A stretch of DNA of 64,000 nt, taken from NCBI RefSeq assembly GCF_900106045.1, contig NZ_LT629802.1:1116001-1180000 (forward strand). The letters run 5' to 3'. Within the stretch, counting starts at the first letter, position 1. Every line of letters starts with the position of its first letter. This stretch comes from Pseudomonas mucidolens. Its GTDB lineage: Bacteria; Pseudomonadota; Gammaproteobacteria; Pseudomonadales; Pseudomonadaceae. The notes beneath the pieces are model-generated. The model was given only the letters and a program-made list of their open reading frames with translations. It did not search any database and was not told the DNA's origin. Of the stretch, positions 47,239 to 56,448 are shown in pieces. Both the position numbers and the translations under genes were made by a program.

Positions 47239-48546
47239 TCAAATTTTGTCGATCGGCACACCGTGGTTGTTTTTCCACATCAGTACCACGGCACTGGCAA
47301 TGACCGCGACAACGATCAAGTAGATGTTGAAGATCCAGCCAATGTTTTCCGAGTACAGCCAGGTCGTCAGATAGGAGGCTGTACCACCGAACACCGCGAC
47401 GCCCAGAGAGATGCACACCCCAAACATTCGAGTGCGATAGCGAGTCGGGATCTGCTCGGAGATCGATGCCGGTTTACAGCCGGTGATGAAGGCCACTAAC
47501 AGTAAACCTGCGGTTTGCGCCACCATCAGAGTCCATGGCTGGTTATTAATCAGGCCCCACAGTGGAAACAGCGTGACAGCAATCCCCAGCAAAGAAATCA
47601 GTGCTGAAATTTTCCGCCCCCACAGATCTGATATCCAGCCGGAAATTGGTAGGAATACCAGGTAGATGACCTGCGCAATGCAGCTCATGGTAAACGCACT
47701 GCGTGGGTCCATGCCTTTGACGCTGATGGCGTAGATCGAGGCCGAGGTGACCCAGGTGTAGTAGGTCAATGTGGCACCGGCTTCATAAAGAAACAGACGA
47801 ACGCCGTGCTGGATGATCTTGGCACGACTCCAGGCTGGTGCTGTCGATTCACCGCCAGCGCTTGGCGAGTGTTCGCTTTCCATCATGTTACGACGCAGCC
47901 ACAAGGCGAAGACGGCCAACAGGCCACCCGTCGCGAAGGGGATGCGCCACCCCCATTCCTGCATTTCACCCACGGACAACAGTGACGTCAGCAGTGCCAT
48001 GTAGAACGTCGCGAGTAACGAGCCGCAACCCACCGCGATAAACACTGTGCTTGACCACAGTCCTCGGCGTTTCGGCGGTGCGATTTCAGCGATGTAGGCA
48101 TAGGAGGTGGTGGTTTCACCGCCATGGGCAAAACCTTGTACTAGCCTGGCCAGCAGCAAGAGTCCTGAAGCCCAGCTGCCAATCGACTCATAGGAGGGAA
48201 TAAAGGCGATCAGCAGGCTCGCGCCAGCCATCAACAACATGGTACTGAGCAACACATTGCGCCTGCCCAGCTTGTCCGCCAGGATGCCGAAGAAGATGCC
48301 GCCAATAGGTCTCAATAGAAATCCCGCGGCAAATACCGCGAGGGTGTTCAGTAATGCAGAAGTTGCGTTGCTTTTATCGAAGAGTGCGGCGGCGATGTAC
48401 ACCGACGCGACGGTATAAATAGTCCAGTCAAACCACTCCAGCAAGTTGCCGACGCCGGTGGCCATCAAGGACTTTCTGCGCAGAGAGGTACGTGTTTTGG
48501 CCTGTCCGGTCGAGTAGCCGGACATGGTCTCGGTGATGTTATTCAT
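47239..48546 (-). CDS. MFS permease, MHS (metabolite:H+ symporter) type
   Basis: A 435-residue, twelve-helix major facilitator. The loop motif GILADKLGRRNVLL lies between helices two and three, and a matching WISDLWGRK between eight and nine. The GFAHGGETTTSYAYIAEIAPPKRRG stretch (split) is the MHS subgroup mark, as in ProP, KgtP and citrate carriers. GGAG precedes ATG 48546. It follows the transketolase genes on the same strand after 150 bases with a REP-like hairpin between. It may import a substrate for the cluster. Confidence 0.85.
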   Translation of the reverse strand: MNNITETMSGYSTGQAKTRTSLRRKSLMATGVGNLLEWFDWTIYTVASVYIAAALFDKSNATSALLNTLAVFAAGFLLRPIGGIFFGILADKLGRRNVLLSTMLLMAGASLLIAFIPSYESIGSWASGLLLLARLVQGFAHGGETTTSYAYIAEIAPPKRRGLWSSTVFIAVGCGSLLATFYMALLTSLLSVGEMQEWGWRIPFATGGLLAVFALWLRRNMMESEHSPSAGGESTAPAWSRAKIIQHGVRLFLYEAGATLTYYTWVTSASIYAISVKGMDPRSAFTMSCIAQVIYLVFLPISGWISDLWGRKISALISLLGIAVTLFPLWGLINNQPWTLMVAQTAGLLLVAFITGCKPASISEQIPTRYRTRMFGVCISLGVAVFGGTASYLTTWLYSENIGWIFNIYLIVVAVIASAVVLMWKNNHGVPIDKI

Positions 48547-48648
48547 TGTTGGCTCCGAGATACTTCATAAACCACGGGGTGTGGTCGGTGGAGGTGAATT
48601 GCGTGAGGCTCCCTGAGGAAAAGAGGTGTCCAATACGACGAAAATACT

Positions 48649-48686
48649 GGAGCGAAGCTTGCCCGCCATGGGGCAAACCTCACTCC
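48649..48686. repeat. Imperfect REP-like hairpin
   Basis: GGAGCGAAGCTTGCCC and GGGCAAACCTCACTCC form a 16-pair stem with three mismatches and a short loop. It lies in the gap between the transketolase C subunit and the MFS gene and may separate or process the transcript. Confidence 0.5.
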
Positions 48687-48696
48687 TGAAAGGTGA

Positions 48697-49677
48697 TCAG
48701 GCCTTCATATGTGCCAGTGCCACTTCCTCGATACCGGCGGCATCCAGCTTGTAGTGCTGATACAGGTGTGTCGGCGGTGCAATCAGGCTGTATTCGTCAT
48801 AGATACCGTGACGCTTGAGCTTCACGCCGACGCCTTCGTCCGACAGGACTTCAGCCACAGCCGCACCCAGGCCACCGAGCACGTTGTGCTCTTCGACGGT
48901 CATCATGCGTTTGCTGCGAGCCGCGGCGCGCAGGATGGCGTCACGGTCGATCGGCTTGATCGAAGCCATGTCGATCACACCCACCGAACGACCTTCTGCA
49001 TTCATCTTGCGAGCAGCGGCGAGTGCCGGATGCACGGTGATACCGCAGGCGATGATGGTCAGCTCTTCACCTTCGATGTGCTCGTGGGCCTTGCCGAATT
49101 CGAAGACAACACCGTCCTCGTAAACGATCGGATCGCGACCGCGGCCGATGCGGAAATACACCGGTTTGTCGTAGGTGGCCGAGGCTTTGATCGCGGCGAC
49201 CAGTTGTGGGCCATCGGCCGGCGACACGACCGCCAGGTCAGCGATCGAGCGCATGGTGGCGATGTCTTCAGTGGCGTGGTGCGAAGTGCCGTAGAAGCCC
49301 AGAGAAATACCCGTGTGGTGACCAATCAACCGTACCGGTTGCGCCGAATAGGCGACGTCCATGCGGATCTGTTCGCAGCACAACAGGCCGAGGAACGAAG
49401 CAAAGGTCGCCACGAACGGCATCACGCCACAGGTGGCCAGGCCCGCGGCGGCGGTCACCATGTTCTGCTCGGAGATACCGAACTGCAGGTAACGCTCAGG
49501 GTACTCACTGGCAAATTTGTTCAGGCCGTTGGAGTACTGCAAGTCAGCCGAGCCGGCCATCACCGGGTAACCGGCCTTGGTCAGTTCGATCAGTGCGTCG
49601 GACAAATAAGACAGGCCCGGGTTAAGGGCATTGAGGCCACGGTACTGCCAGGAATTGGGGGAAAGAGGGGCATTCAT
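48697..49677 (-). CDS. Transketolase, C-terminal subunit
   Basis: A 326-residue subunit holding the pyrimidine-binding and C-terminal transketolase domains. The catalytic Glu stands in FGISEQNMVTAAAGLA near 70; the GHHTGISLGFYGTSHHATEDIA stretch (split) binds the sugar. Together with the N subunit it moves two-carbon ketol units using thiamine diphosphate. It starts two bases after the N-subunit stop. This split form differs from the housekeeping single-chain TktA and is often tied to special sugar pathways. Confidence 0.9.
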   Translation of the reverse strand: MNAPLSPNSWQYRGLNALNPGLSYLSDALIELTKAGYPVMAGSADLQYSNGLNKFASEYPERYLQFGISEQNMVTAAAGLATCGVMPFVATFASFLGLLCCEQIRMDVAYSAQPVRLIGHHTGISLGFYGTSHHATEDIATMRSIADLAVVSPADGPQLVAAIKASATYDKPVYFRIGRGRDPIVYEDGVVFEFGKAHEHIEGEELTIIACGITVHPALAAARKMNAEGRSVGVIDMASIKPIDRDAILRAAARSKRMMTVEEHNVLGGLGAAVAEVLSDEGVGVKLKRHGIYDEYSLIAPPTHLYQHYKLDAAGIEEVALAHMKA

Positions 49678-49679
49678 GT

Positions 49680-50567
49680 TCAGATCTCCATGACTTCAAT
49701 TTCAGCGATAGCGCGTTTGGCGTCTTCCGGGTCGAGGTAACCGAGGTGCCAGCCGGGCTCGGTTTCCATGTAGGAAACGCCTTTGCCTTTGACGGTCTTG
49801 GCGATGATGCACACCGGCTTGTCGCGGGTTTCATCGGCTTTGACACGGCGCAGGGTTTCGGTCACCTCGGCGATGTTGTGGCCGTCGATGACATGCACTT
49901 CCCAGCCAAAGGCACGCCATTTTTCGTCCAGCGGTTCGATACCGATCACGTCGTCGACCGAACCGTCGAGCTGGAAGCCGTTGCGGTCGACAATCGCGAT
50001 CAAGTGTTTGGCCTTGTGGTGGGCGGCGCTCATCGCGGCTTCCCAGACCTGGCCTTCCTGCATTTCACCGTCGCCGAGCATGACGAACACGTCGTAGACT
50101 TCGCCGGTGAAACGTTGGGCCAGGCACATGCCCAGGCCGCCGGAGAGGGCGTGGCCGATGGAGCCGGAAGAGAAATCGATGCCGGGTACTTTGCGCATGT
50201 CAGGGTGATCGCCCAGAGGGCTGCCCAGGCGGGTGTATTCATCGAGCCACTCCTTGGGGAACACGCCAAGGTCCGCAAGGATCGGGAACTGACCCACTGC
50301 AGCGTGGCCCTTGCCCATCAGGAAGCGGTCGCGTCCCGGCCACTTCGGTTCGTCCGGGCGAATCGTCATCACGTCGTAATACAGTGCGGAGAACAATTCG
50401 GCGGCGGAAAACACCGAGGTGTAGTGGCCGGTCTTGGCGATTTCGATTAGGCGGATGGTTTCAAGACGGACGAATTTCGCCCGGTCTTTCAACTTGATGA
50501 CCGTCTCGGCGGAAGGCACATAGTTACTGGCTTTCCACTGTTCGAGTGTTTTGCGGGGTGCAGACAT
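49680..50567 (-). CDS. Transketolase, N-terminal (TPP-binding) subunit
   Basis: A 295-residue subunit with the thiamine-diphosphate motif GDGEMQEGQVWEAAMSAA near residue 150 and the Asn completing the motif in DRNGFQLDG. GKGHAAVGQFPIL near 80 holds a substrate-contacting His. ATG 50567 follows AGGTAGAG. With the next gene it forms an alpha2-beta2 transketolase. It is 106 bases after the GldA-like gene on the same strand. Confidence 0.9.
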   Translation of the reverse strand: MSAPRKTLEQWKASNYVPSAETVIKLKDRAKFVRLETIRLIEIAKTGHYTSVFSAAELFSALYYDVMTIRPDEPKWPGRDRFLMGKGHAAVGQFPILADLGVFPKEWLDEYTRLGSPLGDHPDMRKVPGIDFSSGSIGHALSGGLGMCLAQRFTGEVYDVFVMLGDGEMQEGQVWEAAMSAAHHKAKHLIAIVDRNGFQLDGSVDDVIGIEPLDEKWRAFGWEVHVIDGHNIAEVTETLRRVKADETRDKPVCIIAKTVKGKGVSYMETEPGWHLGYLDPEDAKRAIAEIEVMEI

Positions 50568-50673
50568 CTCTACCTCCAATCACAGGCATGAATTTGTTGA
50601 AGTTGAATCTCAATGGCGGGGTTTGAACTTCAACCGGATGGTCGTGGGTTCAACGGCGCTTTTGAGTCGGTAC

Positions 50674-51765
50674 TCAGTGGGTCAGGCCTTCCAGCGCGCG
50701 CATCGCCCCGATCAGCTCGTCGCATGTTAGTGCGCCGCCTGATACCGAGGAAAAATTGCGTGCGTGAGGGGCTTTCAGGGTGGGTTCTGCCACCTGCATC
50801 AACACCGAATTGTCGACGTTTGGCACGCCCAGTTCGGTCAGGTTGCGGGGCAATCCGATACGCTGAAAGAAACTCAACATATCGCCCATGAGTTCGGCGT
50901 CGCGGTCTTCCAGCACCAACTGCACGAGCAAGCCGTAAGCCACTTGCCAGCCGTGAACCTGCTGTTGTGCCCCGGGGATTTTCGACAGGCCGCGCGTCAT
51001 CGCGTGGGCAATGGACAAGCCACCGCTTTCGAACCCCAGGCCGCTCATCAGTAGCACCGCTTCAATCAAGTGATCGAAGGCCACCGTAACCTCGCCGGTA
51101 CCAGCCTGGGCCAGCGCCGGTTCGGCGTATTGACGAATGATGCGGTAGCACTCGCGCGCCAGCACCAGCCCCGAGAGTGCCGGGCGTGCGCCAAACATGT
51201 TCACGCCACCGGACTTGTAGCACTGCTCGGCTTCGAACTTTTTGGTCAGCGCATCGGCAATCCCGGCGAGCAGGAATTGGCGTGGGGCCTGGGCAATCAG
51301 CGAGGTGTCCACCAGCACGTAGCGAGGGCTGACGAGCAGATGCCCGACTTCGCTGAGTTGATGATGAGCGTCGTAGACCACGTAATTTTTCGACGTGGGC
51401 GCATCGTTGGAGGCCACGGTCGGCATGGTGATCAGCGCACGACCGGAGGTGTGGGCGAGGGCTTTGCCGGCGTCGATGCATTTGCCGCCACCGACGGCCA
51501 GGATCATGTCGAACCCGACCTCAGCGGCAGCCGCTCGCAGGCCGGCAATCCCGTCGGCGGTGATCTCGCCGTCGAAGGTGATGTAGTGCAACTCGACGTC
51601 CGATTGCGCGCAAGTGTCATCGAGTCGTTGGCGGATCAGACCCAGCACATAGCTGTCGATGACCACCACGGCCTTGCGTCCGCAGTGCGCCAGATAAGTG
51701 CCCGCCTGAGCGAGCACTTCAGTGCCCTGGACGTACCGTCCGGGCGAGCCGAAAACCAGATTCAT
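50674..51765 (-). CDS. GldA-like iron/zinc polyol dehydrogenase, copy 1
   Basis: A 363-residue dehydrogenase of the glycerol dehydrogenase branch of iron-type alcohol dehydrogenases. The start FGSPGRYVQGTEVL, the NAD motif LAVGGGKCIDAGKALAH near 95 and TVASNDAPTS near 118 are typical. Metal ligands are Asp in GIADALTKKFEAEQC, His in SIAHAMTRGL, and His in QVHGWQVAYG. It probably oxidises a polyol to a ketose. A palindromic operator stands 80 bases ahead of its start. Confidence 0.88.
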   Translation of the reverse strand: MNLVFGSPGRYVQGTEVLAQAGTYLAHCGRKAVVVIDSYVLGLIRQRLDDTCAQSDVELHYITFDGEITADGIAGLRAAAAEVGFDMILAVGGGKCIDAGKALAHTSGRALITMPTVASNDAPTSKNYVVYDAHHQLSEVGHLLVSPRYVLVDTSLIAQAPRQFLLAGIADALTKKFEAEQCYKSGGVNMFGARPALSGLVLARECYRIIRQYAEPALAQAGTGEVTVAFDHLIEAVLLMSGLGFESGGLSIAHAMTRGLSKIPGAQQQVHGWQVAYGLLVQLVLEDRDAELMGDMLSFFQRIGLPRNLTELGVPNVDNSVLMQVAEPTLKAPHARNFSSVSGGALTCDELIGAMRALEGLTH

Positions 51766-51844
51766 TCAGCACCTCTCACTTCACTGCTTATTGTTATTCG
51801 AGGCTCGGCGGCAGGTTGCCAAGTGCTCGGTCTTGTTGTGATGC

Positions 51845-51856
51845 ATGATATATCAT
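51845..51856. promoter_or_regulatory. Shared operator, copy 1 (perfect palindrome)
   Basis: ATGATATATCAT, extended to CATGATATATCATG by the flanking bases. It lies upstream of the GldA-like copy 1 and transketolase genes. Three more copies, two of them slightly changed, occur at other promoters of the cluster. Shape and size suit a GntR/FCD-type regulator. Confidence 0.65.
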
Positions 51857-51894
51857 GTTTTTAAACGGTCAAGCACTCAAGCGACGAGATGACG

Positions 51895-52587
51895 TCAGGC
51901 GATCGAATACCCGCCATCGACCGGCAACGTCGTACCCGTCACGTAGCGCGCGTTGTCGGAAACGAGGAAGGCGATCACATTGGCCACGTCTTCCGGCGCG
52001 CCCCAGGTTTTCATCGGGATACGCGCCATGATCCCTTCCGAGCGCGCCGGATCTTCGAACGCTCGCCGCGACAGGTTGGTCAGAATCCAGCCCGGCGCAA
52101 CAGCATTCGCGCGCACGCCATCGGTCGCCCAGGCCACGGCCATGCAGCGCGTCAGTTCGGAGATGGCGGCTTTGCTCGACGCGTAGGCCGGGGTTTTCGC
52201 GGAGCCGAAAATCCCATGCATCGAGGCAAAGTTCACCACCGCACCGCGTGCGACTTTCAGGCCGGGCAGGGCGGCATTGGTGATGCGCAACACGGCCGTG
52301 AGGTTGACGTCGATGACCCGGCTGAAACCGTCCAGCTGCCACTCGCGGTTGTGGTCAATGATGCCGGCGGCATTGACGATGGCGTCGACTCGCTCGAACT
52401 GCTCGAAGAAACCCGCCACGGCCTCGTCGTTGGTGACATCCAGCTCCTGATAATGAATGCCCTCTACGCGCTGTTCGGGTTCGCCGAGCCCGACGGTGAA
52501 CACTTCATAGCCGTCGGCGTGCAGACGTTGTGCCGTGGCCAGGCCAATGCCGGAGCCACCGCCGGTGACGATTGCAGTTTTTTTCAT
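51895..52587 (-). CDS. SDR family oxidoreductase
   Basis: A 230-residue short-chain dehydrogenase. Cofactor motif TGGGSGIGLA, NAAG mid-protein, catalytic Ser in FASMHG and YASSK, C-terminal PVDGGYSI. ATG 52587 has AAGGA upstream. It follows the AroE-like gene by 28 bases and so belongs to the GMC-AroE-SDR transcript. Likely oxidises a sugar or polyol hydroxyl; substrate unknown. Confidence 0.88.
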   Translation of the reverse strand: MKKTAIVTGGGSGIGLATAQRLHADGYEVFTVGLGEPEQRVEGIHYQELDVTNDEAVAGFFEQFERVDAIVNAAGIIDHNREWQLDGFSRVIDVNLTAVLRITNAALPGLKVARGAVVNFASMHGIFGSAKTPAYASSKAAISELTRCMAVAWATDGVRANAVAPGWILTNLSRRAFEDPARSEGIMARIPMKTWGAPEDVANVIAFLVSDNARYVTGTTLPVDGGYSIA

Positions 52588-52615
52588 GGTCTTTCCTTAT
52601 ACGGAGAAGGGCGTA

Positions 52616-53416
52616 TCAAACGCCGGTTTTGGAAAACAGAAATTCGGCCAGCAGATCGATCTGGCCGGTGATCATGTGCGCACCTTTATGGATGACGCAG
52701 CCACGCTCGGCGGCGGCGCTCAACAGCGGCGTGATGTCCGGGTTCATCACCACTTCGCCGACCACCGTGCCGGGGGCGAGCGTCTCGACGGGCAGCGGCA
52801 GCGGGTCTTCAGGCTTGAGGCCCAAAGCGGTGCCGTTGATGACCACATCGAAACCCGTGGCATCGGCGGGCCCGGCATTGATCTGCCGCCCGGGGAACAT
52901 CTGCCGCAGCTCACGGGTCAGCGCTTCGGCCTTGGCCGGTGTGCGGTTGCTGATCACCAGCTCTTGAATGGCTTCGGCGAGCAACGCGTGGGCAATGCCG
53001 GTCGCCGCGCCACCCGCGCCCAGCAACAGGACACGTTTGTCGGTCAGGTCATGGCCCTGTTTTTTCAGGCCGCCGACGAAGCCGTCGCCATCGAACATGC
53101 GCCCGCTGAAGCGCCCGTCGGGCAGGCGTTTGGCGACGTTGCACACCTTGAGCAGACGGGCTGTGCCTTGCAGTTCATCGCACAATTTCGCGACCTCCAG
53201 CTTGTGCGGAACGGTGACAATCACCCCCGCCAGGTTTTCAATCCCGCGCAAACCTTCCCACGCCGTGGCCAGGTTGGCCGGTGACACTTCCCAAGGCACC
53301 AGCACGCCGTCATAACCGAGGCGTTCCAGCAGTGGGTTGAAAAATTCGGGGGTGCGCAAGTGTTTCGCCGGGTAGGTCAGGTGTACGACGACTCGGGTTT
53401 TACCGCTGATGGGCAT
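52616..53416 (-). CDS. Shikimate dehydrogenase-like protein with altered substrate motif
   Basis: A 266-residue AroE-fold enzyme. Conserved are the Lys in GVIVTVPHKLEVA (near 66) and the NADP site LLLGAGGAATGIA (near 130). The usual SxSP substrate motif at the N-terminus is replaced by LTYPAKHLRTPEFFNP, so the serines that grip the shikimate carboxylate are missing. The Asp that pairs with the Lys may survive in GDGFVGGL. It probably acts on a different hydroxy acid or sugar. Its start overlaps the GMC gene end by 40 bases. Confidence 0.8.
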   Translation of the reverse strand: MPISGKTRVVVHLTYPAKHLRTPEFFNPLLERLGYDGVLVPWEVSPANLATAWEGLRGIENLAGVIVTVPHKLEVAKLCDELQGTARLLKVCNVAKRLPDGRFSGRMFDGDGFVGGLKKQGHDLTDKRVLLLGAGGAATGIAHALLAEAIQELVISNRTPAKAEALTRELRQMFPGRQINAGPADATGFDVVINGTALGLKPEDPLPLPVETLAPGTVVGEVVMNPDITPLLSAAAERGCVIHKGAHMITGQIDLLAEFLFSKTGV

Positions 53417-55035
53417 GGGGATATTCCTCTTTCATAAAGGGTTGCAGACGCGGGCAAGGCGGCGCGTCCGAGGATCATGTCCGCGGCTTTCTCGCCGATC
53501 ATGATGGACGGGGCGTTGGTATTGCCGGAGATCAGGTTGGGCATGATCGAAGCATCGACCACCCGCAGATTGCGTACGCCGCGAACGCGCAGTTGCGGGT
53601 CGACCACGGCCATTTCGTCGTCACCCATCTTGCAGGTGCCGACCGGGTGGTAAACAGTCTTGGCGCGCTGGTTGATGTAGCTCAACAAGGCTTCATCGCT
53701 GCGCACGCTCAGCCCCGGGAAAACCTCTTCGCCGGTGTACGCGCGCATGGCCGGTTGCGCGAGAATTTCCCGCGACAGGTTCAAGCCCTTGATCGCCACA
53801 CGGCGGTCTTCCGGGTGAGCGAAGTAACGCGGGTCAATGCGCGGCGGCGTGTCTGCCTTGTTGTCGCTCAGGCGGATTTCGCCGCGACTCATGGGGCGCA
53901 GTACGCAGGTGTTGATGGTCGCGCCGGGTTTCTTGATGGTGTCTTGATCGAGGTCGAAGAACACGATGGGCACGAAATGCATCTGGGCGTTGGGGCGTTC
54001 CTGCGCATGGTCGGTGTTGACGAAGGCGCAGGCCTCAGTGACGTTCGAGCTGACCGGGCCGCTGCCGAACAGCAAATACTGCAAGCCGTTTTTCACGGTG
54101 TTGAAAGCGTTGTCCTGGCCGTAGTAACCGTACTTGCCGTGGCAGTAGGCAATCGTGCCCACTTCGGCATGGTCTTGCAGGTTCTGACCGACACCGGGCA
54201 ACTCGTGCAGCAACGGAATGCCATGGCGTTGAAGTTCTTCGGCGCGACCGATACCGGACAGCATCAACAGCTTGGGTGACTGAATGGCGCCGGCGCTGAG
54301 GATCACTTCTTTGCTGCCGCGAGCCTGCACTCGCTGGCCGTTATGGAGGTACTCGACCCCCACGGCCTGATCACCCTCGATCAGGATTCGTTGCACCGTC
54401 GCGTCAGTCACGACCGTCAGGCGATCGCTTTTTTGCGCCACGCGCAGATACGCCACGGCAGCGCTGCAGCGGCGGTTGTTGCGCGCGGTGATCTGGTTGA
54501 AGCCGACGCCGTTCTGGCGTTCGCCATTGAAATCCGGAGTGAACGGAATGCCGGCCTGTTGCGCAGCACGCACAAACCCGCGGGACAATTCACACACCTG
54601 CTTGAGATCAGAGACCCCCAGCGGACCGCCGGTCGCGTGATAGCCATTGTCGAAGCGCTCATTGTCTTCGGCACGCTTGAAGTACGGGAGCACCTCACGG
54701 TACGACCAGCCCTCGCAGCCTGCGCTGGCCCAGTCGTCGTAATCCTCGTGCTGGCCGCGGATGTAGATTAGCGCATTCACCGAACTGCCACCGCCCAGCA
54801 CCCGACCCTGGGGAAGAATACGCTGGCGTCCGTCCATCGCCGTTTGCGGTTCGGTCTGGTGACGCGACAAAAGCGGGCTGGACAACAGCCGGGTAAAGCC
54901 GGCGGGGATGTGAATCAGCGGATGCGTATCGCGAGGCCCCGCCTCAATCAGCAGAACCGAGGCGCCGGCCTCGATCAGGCGACCGGTCAACGCGCAGCCC
55001 GCCGAGCCGCCTCCAATGACAACGTAATCGTGCAT
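53377..55035 (-). CDS. GMC-family FAD oxidoreductase (choline dehydrogenase-like)
   Basis: A 552-residue flavoprotein. The N-terminal dinucleotide motif YVVIGGGSAGCALTGRL, the GMC signature GRVLGGGSSVNALIYIRG near 80, the second signature near 255 (GAIQSPKLLMLSGIG), and the C-terminal catalytic region YHPVGTCKMG are all present. It oxidises an alcohol to aldehyde or ketone. First gene of the minus-strand GMC-AroE-SDR transcript, with an operator-like site about 40 bases ahead. Confidence 0.92.
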   Translation of the reverse strand: MHDYVVIGGGSAGCALTGRLIEAGASVLLIEAGPRDTHPLIHIPAGFTRLLSSPLLSRHQTEPQTAMDGRQRILPQGRVLGGGSSVNALIYIRGQHEDYDDWASAGCEGWSYREVLPYFKRAEDNERFDNGYHATGGPLGVSDLKQVCELSRGFVRAAQQAGIPFTPDFNGERQNGVGFNQITARNNRRCSAAVAYLRVAQKSDRLTVVTDATVQRILIEGDQAVGVEYLHNGQRVQARGSKEVILSAGAIQSPKLLMLSGIGRAEELQRHGIPLLHELPGVGQNLQDHAEVGTIAYCHGKYGYYGQDNAFNTVKNGLQYLLFGSGPVSSNVTEACAFVNTDHAQERPNAQMHFVPIVFFDLDQDTIKKPGATINTCVLRPMSRGEIRLSDNKADTPPRIDPRYFAHPEDRRVAIKGLNLSREILAQPAMRAYTGEEVFPGLSVRSDEALLSYINQRAKTVYHPVGTCKMGDDEMAVVDPQLRVRGVRNLRVVDASIMPNLISGNTNAPSIMIGEKAADMILGRAALPASATLYERGISPCPSAVKPESSYT

Positions 55036-55071
55036 GCCTTCCTCCGAACAGTGTTGTTCTTGTTTTCATGC

Positions 55072-55083
55072 ATCATATATCTT
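55072..55083. promoter_or_regulatory. Shared operator, copy 2 (degenerate)
   Basis: ATCATATATCTT, read on the minus strand as AAGATATATGAT, matches ten of twelve positions of the palindrome ATGATATATCAT. It lies in the divergent gap, nearer the GMC gene. Confidence 0.45.
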
Positions 55084-55161
55084 CGTACCCCCCAAGCGTC
55101 AATCCCGGGTTTTGCGAGGTGTCGTTTTTGCAAAAAAGCTGTTGGCGGTTGAAAATTAAAT

Positions 55162-55173
55162 ATGATATATCAT
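55162..55173. promoter_or_regulatory. Shared operator, copy 3 (perfect)
   Basis: ATGATATATCAT, perfect, 85 bases before the GldA-like copy 2 start and 127 bases from the GMC start in the same divergent gap. Confidence 0.65.
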
Positions 55174-55257
55174 CGATCATCCGAGAGATGAGCCTCTCGC
55201 AAACGTCCTCAAAGCAATAACAAAAAGCCTCCACGACGGGGCCAGGATGACGATCAC

Positions 55258-56409
55258 ATGACTCAAATGTTTGCTGCACCCGGACGCTATATCCAAGGCT
55301 ACAAGGAACTCGAACGACTGCATCGGCATGTGGCCTGGTTCGGTCGACGGTTTCTGGTGATTACCACTCAGGGTCGTCTCGACAGTCTGAAACAGACCCT
55401 GAGCGTCAGTTTCGATGCCGAGCACACACAGCTGCACTACGGCATTTTTACCGGCGAAGTGACGCGTCAGGAAATCCAGCGGCTGACGGCAAGCATCAAC
55501 GCTCTTGAATGCGACGGGGTGATTGGTGTCGGCGGTGGCAAGGTGCTTGACGCCGCCAAAGCCGTGGCCAACCAGGCCAGAGTGCCGCTGTGCATCGTGC
55601 CCACCATTGTTTCCAATGACGCTCCAACCAGTTCTCTGTCGGTGCTGTACACCGAAGCGGGCGCGTTTGATGACGTGCTTTTCTATGAACGCAGCCCGGA
55701 TGTGGTGGTGGTCGATACCTGGATCATCGCCCAGGCGCCGGTACGCCTTTTGGTGGCCGGAATGGGCGACGCGCTGTCGACTTATTTCGAAGCGCGCACC
55801 TGTGTCGAATCGCACCGGGACAATTTTCTCGGCAACGCCGGAGCGGGATTGAAGGAGAGCAGCGGCGGTGGCAAATCGACGCTGACCTCGATGTCCATCG
55901 CCGAGCTGTGTTATCGGGTGCTGCTGGAAGATGGCCTGCAAGCCAGGCGCGCCGCTGAACAACAATGCGTGACCAAAGCCTTCAATCGCGTGGTGGAAGC
56001 CAATGCGCTCATGAGCGGCATCGGTTTCGAAAGCAACGGCGTGGCGACCGCGCATGCGGTGTATTGCGGGTTCAGTGAACTGGGTGCCCGGGCGACGATG
56101 TACCACGGCGAGTACGTGGCCTTCGGCGTTCTGGTGATGCTGGTGCTCGAAGGCAAATCCAGCCGCGAACTGGATACGGTACTGAGGTTTTGCCTGAGTA
56201 TCGGTTTGCCGGTCACCTTCGAAGACCTCGGGTTGGCCGACATCTCGGCACACGAACTCGACTGCGTGGCGCGCACCGCCGCCGACCCCAATCAGACCAG
56301 CAAGGTCGAACCGTTCGAAGTGACCTTCGACGAAATGAAAGCAGCGCTGATCGCGGCCAGCGACCTTGGCCAACTCTATAAAGAAGGCGGGTCGTTGCTG
56401 GCTGGATGA
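55258..56409 (+). CDS. GldA-like iron/zinc polyol dehydrogenase, copy 2
   Basis: A 383-residue paralogue of the enzyme at 50674-51765. The NAD motif GVGGGKVLDAAKAVAN and the TIVSNDAPTSS loop are kept. Metal ligands: Asp in GMGDALSTYFEARTC, His in ATAHAVYCGF, His in MYHGEYVAFG. A glycine-rich insert (ESSGGGKSTL near 205) sets it apart. ATG 55258 has a weak ribosome site. Followed after 40 bases by the classical iron-type alcohol dehydrogenase. Confidence 0.87.
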   Translation: MTQMFAAPGRYIQGYKELERLHRHVAWFGRRFLVITTQGRLDSLKQTLSVSFDAEHTQLHYGIFTGEVTRQEIQRLTASINALECDGVIGVGGGKVLDAAKAVANQARVPLCIVPTIVSNDAPTSSLSVLYTEAGAFDDVLFYERSPDVVVVDTWIIAQAPVRLLVAGMGDALSTYFEARTCVESHRDNFLGNAGAGLKESSGGGKSTLTSMSIAELCYRVLLEDGLQARRAAEQQCVTKAFNRVVEANALMSGIGFESNGVATAHAVYCGFSELGARATMYHGEYVAFGVLVMLVLEGKSSRELDTVLRFCLSIGLPVTFEDLGLADISAHELDCVARTAADPNQTSKVEPFEVTFDEMKAALIAASDLGQLYKEGGSLLAG

Positions 56410-56448
56410 ACCCGCCTGAACGCACCCTCCCTGACAACAGGTGAACTG

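Noticed and set aside
55258..56409. GGGKST sequence in the GldA-like protein, resembling a P-loop
   Set aside because: It sits in a loop insert of a clear dehydrogenase fold; no Walker B or other NTPase element.
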